From positions 35,291 through 99,290 of the forward strand of contig JAFUBW010000011.1 of the NCBI GenBank assembly GCA_017459965.1: 64,000 nucleotides of DNA, given 5' to 3'. The notes below the pieces were generated by a model. It saw only the letters and a program-made list of their open reading frames with translations, was not told the DNA's origin and made no database searches. The stretch comes from Bacilli bacterium. Its GTDB lineage: Bacteria; Bacillota_I; Bacilli_A; RF39; UBA660. Below, in pieces: positions 1 to 8,313 of this stretch; the first letter of the stretch is position 1, and each line of letters begins with the position of its first letter. Position numbers and translations under genes: made by a program.

Positions 1-1070
1 AATATATTTCTAAAGAACATTTTAATTCTTTCAAATATATTCTTAATTATATTTTGTAAATTTCTATTTTCTTTTTCTAACTTATCATTTTTAGATTTTA
101 AAGTTTTTACTTCTCTTTTAATATTTTGATTTTCTTTTTCTAAAGATTTATAACTACTAGCATAATTATTAACTTCATTAAATACTTGTTCTATTTTAGG
201 CTGTAATTCTCTTATTTTTTTAGATTCATTAATAACCTTATTCATAGTATCAAAAGTATCTTTATTAACTATAACTTGATTTTTATTAAATGGAATATTT
301 TTAGTAGTTTTCATTTTTTCATCAAACTCGCTCATTGCTTTATCTAGTCTATTATTTCTAACATTTAAGTTTTCTTCTAATTTTCTATTTATTTTTTTAT
401 ATTCTTTAATTTTAATGTGTTTTCTATCGCTACCTTTAATTCCTCTTTCTAAATCATAACCTTTATCTGTTAATCGTTTATGATACTTATCTTGTAATTC
501 TGATAAATGTATTTTATCTTTTATGTATTGCTTTTTAGATATTGTGTATCTTTCTGTATTTGTTCTTTTATCAAACTTTTTAACTAATGGAACTACTACA
601 CAATGAACATGAGGTGTTTTTTCATCCATATGGACTGTTGCGTGAAGAACTTGCTCTTTAGTATAACCTAAATCTTCATAAACAAACTCCATACAAGTAT
701 CTGCCCATTCTTTAATATCTTCTCTAGTCATATCTTTAAAAAATTCATTTGTAGCAGTGAATAATAATTCATCTGCAACAACATTTTGTGATCTATCTAG
801 CATTTGCTTAAATGTTCTTTTTCTATCTTCTCTTTCTGTTTTCATTCTTGTTTCATGTTCTTTTTTATATTCTTTAGTTAATTCATAAAATCCTTTAACA
901 TATTTATCTGATAATGGAACTAATTCTATATTATTTTTTGTCAATTCTAAATTTATATCTGGATTTGATTGATAGGCTTTTTTCTCTCTTTTATTATGTG
1001 AACCTATTTGAGCTAAATCTCCTATAGTCATAATTGGCTCACTTCTAAATATTGCATAATTTAAATTCAT
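1..1070 (-). CDS. MobV/Pre-type relaxase, 3' end outside window (copy 1)
   Basis: The reading frame is open from an ATG at 1070 to the left window edge, 356 codons, and clearly continues. The product is a plasmid mobilization (Mob_Pre) relaxase, which nicks oriT and carries single-stranded DNA into a recipient. The N-terminus has HNKR near residue 25, and the metal-binding motif HMDEKTPHVH lies near residue 145. A long Lys/Glu-rich coiled coil follows. It is a close paralogue of the relaxase at 14186-15463, with the same architecture and many identical stretches, so a sister mobilizable element ends here. A terminator-like hairpin sits just upstream, as it does in the second copy. Confidence 0.93.
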   Translation of the reverse strand, partial: MNLNYAIFRSEPIMTIGDLAQIGSHNKREKKAYQSNPDINLELTKNNIELVPLSDKYVKGFYELTKEYKKEHETRMKTEREDRKRTFKQMLDRSQNVVADELLFTATNEFFKDMTREDIKEWADTCMEFVYEDLGYTKEQVLHATVHMDEKTPHVHCVVVPLVKKFDKRTNTERYTISKKQYIKDKIHLSELQDKYHKRLTDKGYDLERGIKGSDRKHIKIKEYKKINRKLEENLNVRNNRLDKAMSEFDEKMKTTKNIPFNKNQVIVNKDTFDTMNKVINESKKIRELQPKIEQVFNEVNNYASSYKSLEKENQNIKREVKTLKSKNDKLEKENRNLQNIIKNIFERIKMFFRNI

Positions 1071-1099
1071 ATTATCGTTTCTCCTTTCTTTAAACACAC

Positions 1100-1129
1100 A
1101 AAAAAAGATATGTCTTTTAACATACCTTT
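1100..1129 (-). terminator. terminator-like hairpin upstream of relaxase copy 1
   Basis: Read on the minus strand, AAAGGTATGT and ACATATCTTT form a stem with one mismatch around a short loop, followed by a T run. It lies about 30 bases before the relaxase start and matches the arrangement at 15492-15520, so it may attenuate relaxase transcription. Confidence 0.55.
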
Positions 1130-1179
1130 GCTAATTTCATAACCAAATTTATTTTATTAATTACTTTATTAAATTTTTA

Positions 1180-1240
1180 TTATGGTATAGTTTGAGGACA
1201 GAATTTATATTTTAACTATAAATTGATACCATAATTTTAA
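1180..1240. other. possible attachment-site arm of the left element; inverted repeats
   Basis: TTATGGTATA (1180-1189) resembles the 10-bp arm TCTGGGTATA of the proven junction at 15580, at a similar distance from the relaxase start. An opposing ATACCATAA lies at 1228-1236, with TATAGTT/AACTATA nested inside. Whether this is a recombinase site or a regulatory dyad cannot be decided, because the other end of the element is outside the window. Confidence 0.3.
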
Positions 1241-1342
1241 AATTATTATCTATTTCTATATTTTCAGTTAAATTGATATTAATATGTCTATCATCAATTT
1301 TCCCTTTAAAATAAAGCAAATCATTTAATTTTTTATTGTGTG

Positions 1343-1483
1343 TCATATGTAAAGGAATAGTCCTCTTTCCCATTTTGAAACTGCTCTATCTGTTATATAT
1401 AACATTTCTGCAAGCTTGCTTTGTGTAATATTTTTTTCTTTTCTTTTTTCACTTATGAATTTTCCAATTTTAATTTGATCCAT
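1343..1483 (-). pseudogene. truncated XRE-family HTH regulator
   Basis: The 46-residue product starts MDQIKIGKFISEKRKEKNI, continues through an HTH_3 helix-turn-helix (TQSKLAEMLYITDRAVSKWE) and stops right after WERGL. Family members normally continue with helices four and five and often a C-terminal domain. The ATG at 1483 is chosen because AAAGGAGAG precedes it. Shifting frame by one base after the stop keeps an open frame for about 45 codons, but that peptide does not look like an HTH tail. Probably a remnant damaged near the element boundary. It might still bind DNA weakly. Confidence 0.6.
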
Positions 1484-1573
1484 ATAGTTTTCTCTCCTTT
1501 CATGAAATAATATACTATGAATTATATCTTTTTTACACATACTATAAGTTGAGTTATTAATTTATATATATTT

Positions 1574-1596
1574 TACCATAAATTGATGGTATAATT
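1574..1596 (+). promoter_or_regulatory. promoter -10 with dyad TACCAT/ATGGTA
   Basis: TACCAT (1574-1579) and ATGGTA (1586-1591) form an inverted repeat that runs into a TATAAT-like -10 (1590-1595) before the YgjV-like gene. The dyad could be an operator for the neighbouring XRE protein when intact. Confidence 0.4.
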
Positions 1597-1610
1597 AAAG
1601 TGGTGATCAT

Positions 1611-2108
1611 ATGAAATTTATAATAGCTCAAATATTAGGTGCGATTGGTTATTCACTACTTGCATATAGTTATTTTAAAAAAAAGAAAAAAGAAATATTA
1701 TTTATTCAAATACTTGCTTATATAGGATTTACTACACATTATTATTTACTTAATGCTAAATCAGGTACAGTATGTAATATACTTGGTTTTATAGCACTTA
1801 TATTAATATATTTATTTTCAAATAATGAAAAAAAGAAAAAAATATTAGTTTTAATTTTAATACCTTTATTAATTGCTATGTCATTTTTATCATATGAAAA
1901 TATATTTTCTATATTTCCAGTATTTGCATGTCTTATAACTTTTATATCTTTCTTAAGTAAAGATGAAAATAAAATAAGATTTATTGGTATTATATCTGCA
2001 TTGTGCTGGCTTATATATGCTATTATATATATGTCATACTCTGCGATTATATTTGAAATAATTATTATTATTTCTACAATTATTGCGTATATAAAAAATA
2101 AAAACTAA
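1611..2108 (+). CDS. YgjV-like integral membrane protein
   Basis: The 165-residue protein consists mostly of about six short hydrophobic helices separated by Lys-rich loops (KKKKKEI near 23, NNEKKKKI near 71). Length and layout, with a helix hairpin followed by paired helices and the fragment LAYIGFTTHYYLLNAKSG, match the YgjV inner-membrane family, whose function is unknown. It is a single gene preceded by GTGGTGAT as ribosome site and followed directly by a terminator. Family assignment is by eye; an unrelated small membrane protein is possible. Confidence 0.6.
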   Translation: MKFIIAQILGAIGYSLLAYSYFKKKKKEILFIQILAYIGFTTHYYLLNAKSGTVCNILGFIALILIYLFSNNEKKKKILVLILIPLLIAMSFLSYENIFSIFPVFACLITFISFLSKDENKIRFIGIISALCWLIYAIIYMSYSAIIFEIIIIISTIIAYIKNKN

Positions 2109-2125
2109 CAATAGTTAGTTTTTTT
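2103..2125 (+). terminator. Rho-independent terminator
   Basis: AACTAAC-aata-GTTAGTT followed by TTTTT. The stem overlaps the stop codon of the YgjV-like gene. Confidence 0.8.
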
Positions 2126-2133
2126 ATTTCAAA

Positions 2134-2207
2134 TGGCAGGGGATGAGAGAATCGAACTCCCAACAGTGGTTTTGGAGACCATTATTATACCATTTAACTA
2201 ATCCCCT
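2134..2207 (-). tRNA. tRNA-Trp (anticodon CCA)
   Basis: On the minus strand a 74-nt cloverleaf can be drawn. The acceptor stem is AGGGGAT/ATCCCCT with discriminator G and an encoded CCA end. The D arm lies around GTTAAATGGTA. The anticodon loop CTCCAAA gives anticodon CCA, and the T loop is GTTCGATTC. It closely resembles Bacillus tRNA-Trp. The 3' CCA is encoded. Confidence 0.95.
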
Positions 2208-2287
2208 ATAAATTGATGACAAAGTAATAATAACATATTTTTGTTAAATAATCAATAAGTTTTGCATATTATATATTAGGTGATTTT

Positions 2288-2716
2288 ATGGCTATAGTTG
2301 CATATAATTCAAAGGAACTTGATATGCTTGCAAGACTTATGAGAGCAGAAGCTACTGGTGAAGGTAACTTAGGAATGCTTATGGTAGGTAATGTAGGTAT
2401 TAATAGAGTTATTGGTGATTGTTTAGATTTTAGAAATATAACAAGTATATCTCAAATGATATATCAATCTCCAGGAGGGTTTTCGTCTATTAATAGTCCA
2501 CTATTTTATAATGCTGCTACTACTTCTGAAAAAAATTTAGCTAAAAGAGTAATAAATGGTGAATATTTTCATCCTGCTACTAATGCTCTTTGGTTTTATG
2601 CACCAGGTAGTGGTAATGAATGCAGGCAAACTTGGTATAATCAAAGAAATAGTGGAAGATATAAGAATCATTGTTTTTATGTACCTAATGAAGGTGTTTG
2701 TAAACAATTATATTAA
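2288..2716 (+). CDS. SleB/CwlJ-type cell-wall hydrolase
   Basis: The 142-residue protein is a single Hydrolase_2 domain. Its N-terminal signature LARLMRAEATGEGNLGM carries the presumed catalytic Glu near residue 20; the C-terminal half has TNALWFYAPG and HCFYVPNEG. SleB and CwlJ cleave spore cortex peptidoglycan, but the same domain is common in non-sporulating Firmicutes. There is no signal peptide, as in CwlJ. AGGTGATTTT precedes the ATG. It is monocistronic and ends in a terminator shared with dinD on the other strand. Confidence 0.85.
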   Translation: MAIVAYNSKELDMLARLMRAEATGEGNLGMLMVGNVGINRVIGDCLDFRNITSISQMIYQSPGGFSSINSPLFYNAATTSEKNLAKRVINGEYFHPATNALWFYAPGSGNECRQTWYNQRNSGRYKNHCFYVPNEGVCKQLY

Positions 2717-2719
2717 AAA

Positions 2720-2748
2720 ATTAGATATTCAAAAGAATATCTATTTTA
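2720..2748 (+). terminator. terminator between convergent genes
   Basis: AGATATTC-aaaa-GAATATCT with T-rich flank. It serves the hydrolase and probably also dinD on the minus strand. Confidence 0.7.
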
Positions 2749-3565
2749 ATTTTTCTTTTATATCATCTTTTTCTATTTCTTTTATTGATTTATTTGGTGT
2801 AGGTAAATCTTCAGGCATTGTACCACCCATATCTTTAATAGTACTTCTAACCATTTTACCTACTTCATAATGTACACTATTTGCAGTATATTCATTATCT
2901 ACATCATCTCTTTTTAATTTTGATTCAGTATGAATTATTCTAAATAAATTGTCAGCAAGCTCCTCACTCCCCATATTATCTAGTATATCTTCCCTATACC
3001 TTAATCCTTTTCTTTTAAATATATCGTCTGCACTTTGTCCATTATATAGTCCTTTATATCCTGCATTATGAAACTTAGCTAAGTTCTTTACCCCTGATTG
3101 CTTTGCAACTTGATTTAGTCCATAATTTCCTTTCTTAACTTGTTTTCTTATTTTTAATCTTTTTTCATCTTCTGATAATTCTTTAAACACTTCATCAAGT
3201 AACTCTTGTTTTCTTGTTTGTATTGCAAAGTAAGTTTGAGCAAGGGCAATTATTTCTTTTCTTGGATCGCCATTTTGTGCGATTAGATAACATGCATATC
3301 TTGATAATTTATAATCTACTTGTTTTCTATGACCACCTTTACCTATTAGTATCATTTTACCCACTTGGGTAAAATGATCTAACTCATTATTATTGCTATT
3401 TATACATGATACAATTGATCTTTTAATCAACAATTCAAATTTTTGCCACTTCTGATACTCAAGTACCTTTTGTAGTTCCCTAGCAAACCAATATTCAATA
3501 CCATTCTCATCAATATGTTTTATTTTTTCAAATACATTTTTATTATAGTTTTCTATATTATTCAA
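2741..3565 (-). CDS. dinD: DNA damage-inducible protein D homologue
   Basis: Full-length DinD family protein. The N-terminal half has the BRO-like fold signature (YWFARELQKVLEYQKW, then HFTQVGKMILIGKGGHRKQV) and a conserved middle segment LSRYACYLIAQNGDPRK, ending in a Lys/Glu-rich tail. DinD of E. coli is SOS-induced and inhibits RecA-mediated exchange. An in-frame ATG at 3574 touches AAGGAG with no spacing, so the TTG at 3565, spaced 8 bases from it, is the better start (274 aa). The upstream dyad at 3579-3619 does not look like a LexA box. Confidence 0.88.
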   Translation of the reverse strand: MNNIENYNKNVFEKIKHIDENGIEYWFARELQKVLEYQKWQKFELLIKRSIVSCINSNNNELDHFTQVGKMILIGKGGHRKQVDYKLSRYACYLIAQNGDPRKEIIALAQTYFAIQTRKQELLDEVFKELSEDEKRLKIRKQVKKGNYGLNQVAKQSGVKNLAKFHNAGYKGLYNGQSADDIFKRKGLRYREDILDNMGSEELADNLFRIIHTESKLKRDDVDNEYTANSVHYEVGKMVRSTIKDMGGTMPEDLPTPNKSIKEIEKDDIKEKLK

Positions 3566-3578
3566 AATAATCATCTCC

Positions 3579-3619
3579 TTTTAGTGAATAATATATCCTA
3601 CTATATATATTCGCTAAAA
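3579..3619 (-). promoter_or_regulatory. inverted repeat upstream of dinD
   Basis: TTTTAGTGAATA (3579-3590) and TATTCGCTAAAA (3608-3619) are near-perfect inverted arms around 17 bases. One arm overlaps the ribosome site, so a repressor or RNA hairpin here would control dinD. Confidence 0.45.
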
Positions 3620-3645
3620 GTCACTAAATATCCCCTAAATAATTT

Positions 3646-3674
3646 AAAAAAGCTCTAAAAAAGAACTTTTTATT
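3646..3674 (-). terminator. probable terminator of the sirtuin gene
   Basis: AAAAGTTCT / AGAGCTTTT stem on the minus strand with a T-rich loop and tail. It overlaps the stop of the sirtuin gene. Confidence 0.5.
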
Positions 3675-4392
3675 TTAATTTGCTAAATATATTACCTAGT
3701 TTATCATGTATTACTAAATTTGCTTTATTATCATATGGTGTTTCATCTAAATTTATTATTACTAAGTATTTACCATGAAAATAATTAATAAGGCCTGCAG
3801 CTGGATATACTGTTAGGGATGATCCAAGTACCATAAGCATATCTGCTTTTTCTATAGCATTTATAGATTTAGTAAATTCTTCTTCAGGTAAACCCTCTCC
3901 ATATAGTACAACATTAGGTTTTATTAGCCCACCACAGTCACATTTTGGTATTTTTGTACTGTTAAATACATAATCTGCATCATATGTTTTATTACAACTT
4001 ATGCAAGTGTTTGTATTTATTGTTCCATGAACCTCAAAAACATTAGTATTTCCAGCTAATACATGAAGCCCATCTATGTTTTGAGTAATTATTCCTATTA
4101 ATTTATTCTCATCTTCTAGATACTTTAAATACTTATGAGTAATATTTGGTTCTATATTTTTACAATTTAAATTATCTTTATAATACTCATAAAATATTTC
4201 AGTATTATTTATAAAACAATCATGAGATAATAAATATTCTGGTGGAAAATTATATTTATTATTTTGACTATAAAGTCCATCTTTACTTCTAAAATCTTTA
4301 AGACCTGATTCAGTAGATATACCAGCACCTGTAAAAGCAACTATATTGTTTGATTCATCTATCATTTTTTGAAGTATTTCTATTTTATTCAT
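3670..4392 (-). CDS. cobB: NAD-dependent protein deacylase (Sir2 family)
   Basis: This 240-residue sirtuin removes acyl groups from lysines using NAD+. Seen in order: the NAD-binding GAGISTESGLKDFRS (22-36), TQNIDGLH (103-110) with the catalytic His in VHG (about 122), a zinc module with Cys 130, 133, 151 and 153, and GSSLTVYPAAGL in the C-terminal Rossmann part. Length is normal for class III/U bacterial enzymes. It stands alone with an upstream TATAAT. The second zinc pair is CxC rather than CxxC. Confidence 0.95.
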   Translation of the reverse strand: MNKIEILQKMIDESNNIVAFTGAGISTESGLKDFRSKDGLYSQNNKYNFPPEYLLSHDCFINNTEIFYEYYKDNLNCKNIEPNITHKYLKYLEDENKLIGIITQNIDGLHVLAGNTNVFEVHGTINTNTCISCNKTYDADYVFNSTKIPKCDCGGLIKPNVVLYGEGLPEEEFTKSINAIEKADMLMVLGSSLTVYPAAGLINYFHGKYLVIINLDETPYDNKANLVIHDKLGNIFSKLK

Positions 4393-4471
4393 AGTATCAC
4401 CAACTTAATTATAACACAAAGGTCTTTAAAACTTTAGTTGAGGGGTCAATTCTTTTCAACCGTGCCAATAA

Positions 4472-4498
4472 AAAATACCAATTACATATTGGTATTTT
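4472..4498 (-). terminator. terminator of the amidase gene
   Basis: AAAATACCAAT / ATTGGTATTTT perfect stem with a 5-base loop. It contains the amidase stop codon and is followed by T-rich sequence on the minus strand. Confidence 0.8.
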
Positions 4499-5690
4499 GT
4501 TTTATTTGAAGTTCTTGATTTACTCTTAATATATCGCTTGTTAGATTATTTAATTGTTTAATATCATCTATAGTTGTATTATACTCTCTTGCAAGTGAAT
4601 ATAAACTATCTCCTGGTTTTACAGTATATATAATTATATCATTAACACTTGATGAACCAGTTGGTATAATAAGTACTTGACCTACTGATAATATATCATT
4701 TGTTAAATTATTTTGAATCTTTATATCGTTTACTGGTATATTAAATCTTCTAGATATAGAATATAATGTATCTCCTCTTTGTACTACATATGTATTAGGT
4801 TCATTTATTATTTCATCTTCAGATGGTGTGATTACACTTTTTGAAGATGGAATAGATATTTCTTGACCAATAGATAAAACATCACTTGTTAAATTATTTA
4901 TTCTTCTTAAAGTATCTACTGGAACACCATATTGTCTAGATATAGAATATAATGTATCTCCTCTTTTAACAACATAAGTAATATTAGTATCTTCAGCAGT
5001 ATAATAACCTGGTACTTTAAGTGTTTGACCTACAAATAAAGTATTAGTATTTAAATTATTTACTCTTTTTAAATCATTAACATTAGTATTAAACTTTTTA
5101 GCTATACTCCATAGTGTATCTCCTCTTTGCACAGTATAAGTATCAGATTGTGATGATTTATCATATGGAATACCTTTATAAGTAGTAACTGCTTTAACAA
5201 CTGCTTCTGCATAATTTTGCCAATTATTTTTTATTTTATTAGCGTCCCTAGCATTATCTACAAAACCATATTCTACTATTATAGGTTCAGTTAAACCTGT
5301 ATTTCTATGCATAAAATAATAATCTTTAGTATTATCTGATGGAAGTCTTCTTTGATATGCTTTTCTAATTAATTGTCCTTCTTCTCCTAAGTTTTGAAGT
5401 ATTAATTTAGATAAAGTATCATTATTTCTAAGTGCATATATTACTTCAGCACCTTCACCACCACCAGCATTTAAATGATTTGAAATAACTAATACATCTG
5501 GTCTATTACCATAAAAAGAAAGTATTCTATTAACTCTTTCATTTGGAGTTAATGTTTCATCAGTAGATCTAACAAGTACAGAAGATACACCAAGTTCCTT
5601 AAATCTATTATTTAGATATTCTGCAATTCTTAAAGCATAATCTTTTTCAAGTATTCCATTACCAGAAGCACCAGGATCACTACCACCATG
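4482..5690 (-). pseudogene. N-acetylmuramoyl-L-alanine amidase with LysM repeats, 3' part of a split gene
   Basis: This is an Amidase_3 catalytic domain followed by four LysM peptidoglycan-binding repeats (YTVQRGDTLWSIAKKFN type, about 44 residues each). The frame is open from the integration core at 5690 but has no start there; the first in-frame ATG (5312) would give only the domain's tail plus LysM. The missing first 12 codons, with promoter and ribosome site, lie at 15603-15639 beyond the mobile element. Rejoined, the protein has 414 residues with DAGHGGSDPG, zinc ligands His13 and Glu27, SNHLNA and the VEYGFVDN Glu. As split, His13 is separated and amidase activity should be lost. Confidence 0.93.
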
Positions 5691-5712
5691 GCTCGTACGA
5701 AGTATACCCAGA
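5679..5712. other. attL junction
   Basis: Amidase sequence ends at core TG (5689-5690). Element sequence begins with a 12-bp half-site (5691-5702) and then the arm TATACCCAGA (5703-5712), the exact reverse complement of the arm at 15580-15589. Confidence 0.9.
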
Positions 5713-5744
5713 AACTATCATATTATTATATTATTTAGTATATA

Positions 5745-7349
5745 TTATAAATCAAGATTCCAAACAATCTTAATTTCTCTTGTTTTGGTATTTTTATCTA
5801 GTTTACCTATATATATTTTATCAATAAATTCATCTACTATTATTCTAGTTAATTTTTTAATATGTTTATATTTTTTTAGTATGCTTTCTATATTTGATAC
5901 ATTTTCTTCCTTATTTTCAATTGTATTGAGTTCTTTCTGTATTTCTTCAATTCTTTCTTGAAAAGATTCTACATCTTTTATATATTCATCTCTAAGCATA
6001 GAAAAGTCTTCTTCTGAAATTATATTTTTAAGTTTATCAGTATAAAGATTTTTAAAATATAATTTACTTTCATTTAATTTCTTTTCATAAGTTGCTTTTT
6101 CTTTATTTAGATTTGTAATTAATGTATCTTTTCTATTTTGTTTTCTAATTGTTTCATTATATTCATCTTTTAACAATTCTTTATTACACTTTTTTAGTAA
6201 ATCATTTATTGAGTCAAGGACAAATTGTTCTAAAACATCATATCTAATTGCTCTATCATTATCGCAAGTATGATATTTCTTTTTACCCTTACATTGTAGA
6301 TATGCTCTTTTAACTATTGTATGATTTTCACCTTTAACATTAGATAAATTTCTCATAAAAATTCTACCACATTCCTTGCAATAGACTTTACTACTTAATA
6401 TATGTACTTTTCCATCACTTACTGGTCTATGGTGATTTTTTATTCTTCTTTGTACTACATGCCATGTTTCCATATCAATAATTGCTTCGTGTGTATTTTC
6501 ACATCTACACCACTCTTGTTCAGGAACTTTTTTAGATTTATGATTTTTATAACTTACATTAGTTCTTTTTCCTTGTACTAAATTTCCAATATAAGTTTCA
6601 TTTTTAAGAATACCTGCGATTGTATCATGTGTCCATAATCCTGTTGTTTTATAATCAAAATTACAACATACAAAATTACTTCCAATAGATTTTTTATAAA
6701 GGGATGGACATAATATTCCTCTTTCATTTAAACTTGCACATATTTTATGATAACCAAGTCCATTTTTATATTTTTCAAATATCTCTCTAACAACATAAGA
6801 AACTTCTTCATCAATAATTAATTTATGTTTATCATTGGGATCTTTTTTATAACCATAAGGTGCAAAACTACCCATATATAAACCATCTTCTCTTTTATTC
6901 TTTAAAGACTTTTTTACATTATTAGATAAATCTTCTAAATACCATTCATTTACAAGTCCATTTATTTGTCTTGATTTCTTATTTGCTTCATTATCAGTAT
7001 CAGCATTATCTACTATACTAACAAATCTAACTCCCCATTCAATAAACTTATTATGAAGATATTTTTCTATTACTTCCATATCTCTTGAAAATCTACTTTG
7101 TGTTTTACATAATACAAGATTTATTCTTCCATTTTCACAATCATTAATTAATCTATTAAAGTCTGGTCTTTCAACACCTGCTCCTGAATAATCATCATCT
7201 GAGTAAATATCTACAATATCCCAACCTTGATCTAAAGCATATTTTATTAGCATACTTTTTTGATTAACTATTGATTCACTATCATCATTTTTGTTTTTCT
7301 TATACCTATCTTCATCAGATAGTCTACAATATACACCTACCTTTATCAT
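5745..7349 (-). CDS. large serine recombinase (integrase of the element)
   Basis: The 534-residue large serine integrase/TnpX type protein performs element integration and excision. Its N-terminal resolvase domain carries catalytic Ser11 in YCRLSDED and Arg86/Arg89 in QSRFSRD. A Recombinase domain follows (about 160-300), then a zinc ribbon with Cys324, Cys327, Cys353 and Cys362, a coiled coil (about 385-490) and a basic tail. It lies 33 bases inside attL, the usual place for the integrase gene of such elements. Its operon begins with the HTH genes to the right. The symmetric att arms fit this family. Confidence 0.96.
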   Translation of the reverse strand: MIKVGVYCRLSDEDRYKKNKNDDSESIVNQKSMLIKYALDQGWDIVDIYSDDDYSGAGVERPDFNRLINDCENGRINLVLCKTQSRFSRDMEVIEKYLHNKFIEWGVRFVSIVDNADTDNEANKKSRQINGLVNEWYLEDLSNNVKKSLKNKREDGLYMGSFAPYGYKKDPNDKHKLIIDEEVSYVVREIFEKYKNGLGYHKICASLNERGILCPSLYKKSIGSNFVCCNFDYKTTGLWTHDTIAGILKNETYIGNLVQGKRTNVSYKNHKSKKVPEQEWCRCENTHEAIIDMETWHVVQRRIKNHHRPVSDGKVHILSSKVYCKECGRIFMRNLSNVKGENHTIVKRAYLQCKGKKKYHTCDNDRAIRYDVLEQFVLDSINDLLKKCNKELLKDEYNETIRKQNRKDTLITNLNKEKATYEKKLNESKLYFKNLYTDKLKNIISEEDFSMLRDEYIKDVESFQERIEEIQKELNTIENKEENVSNIESILKKYKHIKKLTRIIVDEFIDKIYIGKLDKNTKTREIKIVWNLDL

Positions 7350-7409
7350 TTACTACACCTCTTTTCAAAAGAGTTGTAGCAATAATCTACATAAGCATTA
7401 TATAACATT

Positions 7410-7547
7410 TTAAGAATTATTTGAAGCTATGTTTTCACTAGTTAATATAACTCTTAATAATTTTTTAGCTAGTATATCTTTAAGTTCTTTTTCTTCAAGT
7501 ATTTCTTTATTTTTTATTTCATATATTACATTATATCTTACCTCCAT
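7410..7547 (-). CDS. small protein upstream of the recombinase
   Basis: The 45-residue product starts MEVRYNVIYEIKNKEIL at 7547, chosen because AAAGGGGGA lies 8 bases upstream. A longer frame from a TTG at 7607 exists but its ribosome site is too close. The sequence is charged and probably helical, with a KELKDILAKKLL segment. Small proteins of this size often precede serine recombinase genes in clostridial elements. No function can be assigned. Confidence 0.6.
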   Translation of the reverse strand: MEVRYNVIYEIKNKEILEEKELKDILAKKLLRVILTSENIASNNS

Positions 7548-7603
7548 CTTATCTAATCCCCCTTTGCTTTTTTCTATAAAGAATATCCTCCCATAACCAT
7601 TTA

Positions 7604-8080
7604 TCAATCCTCCTTAAAATCTTTTAATAAATCTTCCATATATTTTTTATCATCTTCACTTGCAATTGCCTCTTTACATATTTCGGGATGATCCAACCAA
7701 TATGGATTTATATTATAATTATTTCTTGTATATTCTTTTCTTTTATATTGGTAATTTTTTTCTATCTGTTTATTCTCATTTTTTTCTAATACTTTCTTAT
7801 TTTCTTTACTAACAATATTCTCGTTTAAATAAATTCTTCTTTTACCATTAACAAATTTTACATTAATATAATTCTTTCTTTTTAAATTGTTAATGGAATT
7901 TGAAATTGTTTTTTCTTTAACACTTAACTCTCTAGCAAAATAACTATTACTTGCATAGCAATACTCTCTATTATTTGATAATGAATTAATTATTCCATAT
8001 ACTAACATATCTGTTTTAGAACAAGATTGGTCATTTAATATTATTCTAGGTACAGCGATAAAATACCTTATAAATGCCAT
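7604..8080 (-). CDS. Rep-like winged-helix (HTH_36) protein
   Basis: 158 residues. The N-terminal half is a winged-helix HTH_36-like domain (SCSKTDMLVYGIINSLS, then YFARELSVKEKTISNSINNLKRKNYI), as in replication initiators and regulators of plasmids and elements. The C-terminal half is a charged linker ending in HPEICKEAIASEDDKKYMEDLL. It is first in the minus-strand operon with the small protein and recombinase. The strong palindromes just upstream may be its binding or origin sites. Could be an initiator or a transcription factor. Confidence 0.65.
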   Translation of the reverse strand: MAFIRYFIAVPRIILNDQSCSKTDMLVYGIINSLSNNREYCYASNSYFARELSVKEKTISNSINNLKRKNYINVKFVNGKRRIYLNENIVSKENKKVLEKNENKQIEKNYQYKRKEYTRNNYNINPYWLDHPEICKEAIASEDDKKYMEDLLKDFKED

Positions 8081-8146
8081 ATACTTTTCCTTCTTTTAAC
8101 TGATAGTTTCCAAGTAATACTACCTTTTTAGAGTATAAAACCCCTT

Positions 8147-8225
8147 ATAGGGAAATTTCCCTATTTTATTGTTTAAACTATAACATATAATTTATAATTA
8201 TTGTTCTTTGAAATATGTTATAGTT
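8147..8225. repeat. palindrome and 13-bp inverted repeat, operator or origin candidate
   Basis: ATAGGGAAATTTCCCTAT (8147-8164) is a perfect 18-bp palindrome. AACTATAACATAT (8176-8188) is repeated inverted at 8213-8225 with 24 bases between. Both lie directly upstream of the Rep-like gene. Confidence 0.55.
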
Positions 8226-8313
8226 CAAACTATATTCATCTTATAGGATATAAGATAGGTTCTGATATAAGCCTTAATATCTTACCGAGCCTTTATTAAC
8301 TAATGTTATTTAA

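Noticed and set aside
1202..1342. Frameshifted continuation of the XRE remnant (about 45 codons)
   Set aside because: The shifted frame is open but its peptide lacks HTH features, so a simple frameshift is not supported.
3579..3619. LexA box before dinD
   Set aside because: The dyad lacks the GAAC-N4-GTTC core of Firmicutes LexA sites; reported only as an unassigned inverted repeat.
5312..5690. An independent LysM protein starting at the ATG at 5312
   Set aside because: No ribosome site precedes that ATG, and the open frame upstream encodes the amidase catalytic domain up to the element core.
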